Both the position numbers and the translations under genes were made by a program. A stretch of 64,000 nt of DNA, taken from the NCBI GenBank assembly GCA_910588065.1, contig CAJUPZ010000008.1, positions 45,747-109,746 of the forward strand, in the 5' to 3' direction. The notes beneath the pieces are model-generated. The model saw only the letters and a list, made by a program, of their open reading frames with translations, searched no databases and had not been told where the DNA came from. Origin of the DNA: an uncultured Muribaculaceae bacterium. Lineage in GTDB: Bacteria; Bacteroidota; Bacteroidia; Bacteroidales; Muribaculaceae. The number at the start of each line of letters is the position of its first letter. Position 1 is the first letter of the stretch. Shown piece by piece: positions 62,363-64,000 of the stretch.

Positions 62363-63900
62363 AAGAGGAAAAAACAGCATCCAAGACCCCTGCAAAGACT
62401 TCCAGTGGCAGCAGGAAGAAATCATCCACCGCCAACAAGAAGAGCAAAGCGACTACGGTCACTGAAGCGACTGAAACCGCTGATATGACTGCTCACATTG
62501 ATATGGTTGCAATCAAAGGAGCTGACCAATCAGCCAATAGTCTAACCACCTGCAATCAAGACGGCTGTACGGCAACCTCGGTTAATCAACGGATAACCAA
62601 CAAGTTTCCCCTTGATGTCTTGCATTCAAGATTACAAGGCATCATAAATGAGGCTCATGCCACTCTTGGTTTTCCTGCTGATTATCTTGCAGGGTCTATG
62701 CTCACGGCAATGGCAGCGGCAGTCGGTAACACCCACGCGGTGGAGCACATGACAGGATGGAAAGAATATGTCATTCTTTTCGTTGCCCTTGTAGGCTCGC
62801 CCGGCTCAAACAAGAGCCATCCTCTGAGTTTCGCCATGCAGCCCTTGATTGACTTCGACGCGGAGCAGGAGGCACTCCATGCCGAAGCACTCAAACGTTA
62901 CAATGCGGCAATGGAACTGCCACCGAAAGAAAGGACAGCCAACGGCTATGAGCAGAATCCGGTCGAACCGATAAGGAAGCGTTTCACAATGCAGGACGTG
63001 ACACCCGAAGCCGTCCACCGCATTCTCTCGGAGAATCCTCGCGGCCTTTGCCTCGTTTCCGATGAACTTGCCGGGTGGTTCAAGAACTTCAACCGCTATA
63101 ACAACGGTTCGGAATCGGAGTTCTGGATGTCGGTGTTCAACCACAAGGTTGCCATGTCCGACCGCAAAAGCAGTCAGAGCGGCGTGTTCATCAGGAATCC
63201 GTTCCTTTGCGTAATCGGCACGATCCAGCCAAAGATATTGGTGGAGCTTGCCGGAAACAACCGCAACGCCAACGGATTCATGGAGCGCATACTCTATGTG
63301 ATGCCCTCCGACCAGAGAAAAGTGAAATGGAACCGAGAGCGTAAGGCCCCGGCATTCGACATCGCAGCCGAATGGAAATCTATTCTCGGCAGACTGATTG
63401 GGATTGTACCCACCATTGGGGAGCATGGCGAGATTCAGCCGGAGATGATACCCTTTTCTTCAGAGGCTCTTGACCGTCTTTTCTCATGGCAGAATGATGT
63501 GGCCGAACGATGCAATCGCGAGGGCAACGACACGCTGACATCAATAGCGAGCAAGTTGGAAATCTATGCCGTCCGCTTTTGTCTTTTGCTGGCACTCTCC
63601 GATTGGGCGTGTGGCGATGAGAAAAAGGCAATCGACATCAGTATTGTCGAGCGTGCGATAAGTCTGACTGAATACTTCCGTGTCACTGCCGCCGCTGTCC
63701 AGCGTGTCGTGGCCGAGGACTCAATGAAAGAGCAGGAGGTCGCGGTCATTTCCGATTTGCCCGAAAGATTTACCACCGCCGAGGGTATCGCCATCGCTGA
63801 GAAAAACGGAATGTTGGCCCGCACTTTCCAGAGGTTCCTGAGCCGCAACTGCGGCATCCTTTTCCGTCACGTCTCCCACGGAGTCTATTCCAAATTATAA
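62359..63900 (+). CDS. DUF3987 domain protein (P-loop ATPase)
   Basis: A 513-residue protein. The first 75 residues are Lys/Ser/Thr-rich and disordered. The DUF3987 domain follows, with Walker A-like GSPGSNKS (146-153), a Walker B-like LCLVSDELAGWFKNF and FLCVIGTIQPKILVEL, and ends in a winged-helix tail. Such proteins sit near integrases and HTH genes in Bacteroidales integrative and mobilizable elements and are probably replication or mobilization helicases. The gene is complete within the window; primase/relaxase genes that would normally follow are outside. Confidence 0.92.
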   Translation: MKEEKTASKTPAKTSSGSRKKSSTANKKSKATTVTEATETADMTAHIDMVAIKGADQSANSLTTCNQDGCTATSVNQRITNKFPLDVLHSRLQGIINEAHATLGFPADYLAGSMLTAMAAAVGNTHAVEHMTGWKEYVILFVALVGSPGSNKSHPLSFAMQPLIDFDAEQEALHAEALKRYNAAMELPPKERTANGYEQNPVEPIRKRFTMQDVTPEAVHRILSENPRGLCLVSDELAGWFKNFNRYNNGSESEFWMSVFNHKVAMSDRKSSQSGVFIRNPFLCVIGTIQPKILVELAGNNRNANGFMERILYVMPSDQRKVKWNRERKAPAFDIAAEWKSILGRLIGIVPTIGEHGEIQPEMIPFSSEALDRLFSWQNDVAERCNREGNDTLTSIASKLEIYAVRFCLLLALSDWACGDEKKAIDISIVERAISLTEYFRVTAAAVQRVVAEDSMKEQEVAVISDLPERFTTAEGIAIAEKNGMLARTFQRFLSRNCGILFRHVSHGVYSKL

Positions 63901-64000
63901 ACCTTACCCCTTGTCATTATTGTCGTTTTGGCATTTTCAATGAGAATTGGAAAACCCAAGCGTGGATGCCCCCTGAGGCCAAGTTTGTTTGACCCCTTGT

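Overview
The window looks like a chromosome segment of a gut-type Bacteroidales bacterium, plausibly Muribaculaceae (the family is inference; the order is well supported). Evidence: Bacteroidota promoters (TTG/TTTG about 19-21 bp before TAnnTTTG) occur throughout. There is a SusC/SusD pair, a BtuG-like surface B12 lipoprotein, a pyrB-pyrI-flavin reductase-glyA neighbourhood, a GH110 alpha-galactosidase, and many lipoproteins with acidic residues after the lipobox cysteine. No rRNA, tRNA or CRISPR array was found.

Layout. 1-8.7 kb is housekeeping, almost all on the minus strand: NhaC antiporter tail (plus strand), then pyrB-pyrI-flavin reductase, a large MG2/plug-type secreted protein, glyA-lgt-bioD-exonuclease. 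8.8-13.4 kb is a susCD pair. 13.5-14.06 kb is a gene-free mosaic of short palindromes. 14.1-17.4 kb holds an amino-sugar recycling pair: a kinase fused to a RapZ-C domain, plus a MurU-like nucleotidyltransferase. 17.5-19.3 kb is the GH110 enzyme. 19.36-24.84 kb is a B12 uptake operon under a cobalamin riboswitch: btuB, a btuG-like gene, btuF and btuC. It lacks btuD and is followed at once by a DUF1016/YhcG nuclease gene. 26-48 kb is core genome: bamD, rpoZ, rpsO, a LegC-type aminotransferase, dedA, rpe, ftsK, lolA, trxB, a PEP/pyruvate-binding receiver-like protein, DPP4, miaA and rsgA. A 164-bp inverted-repeat element occurs three times (17.0, 26.1 and 29.2 kb), each time with the same polarity just upstream of a promoter.

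48.4-59.55 kb is a visibly AT-rich integrated element: tyrosine integrase, HNH nuclease, small genes, a primase-like protein, DNA adenine methylase, TerS, TerL, portal and a fused prohead protease-capsid protein. It has no tail, connector or lysis genes. The gene content matches a capsid-forming phage satellite (cf-PICI-like), and I am not aware of one described from Bacteroidales. A truncated prophage is the main alternative.

59.7-64 kb is the left end of a second, compositionally different mobile element: tyrosine recombinase, an array of CGGAA repeats at helical spacing, a promoter followed by about 370 nt of hairpin-rich ORF-less sequence ending in a terminator (candidate structured RNA), a helix-turn-helix protein and a DUF3987 protein. 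The two elements lie in tandem with integrases in the same orientation, which suggests an accretion hotspot.
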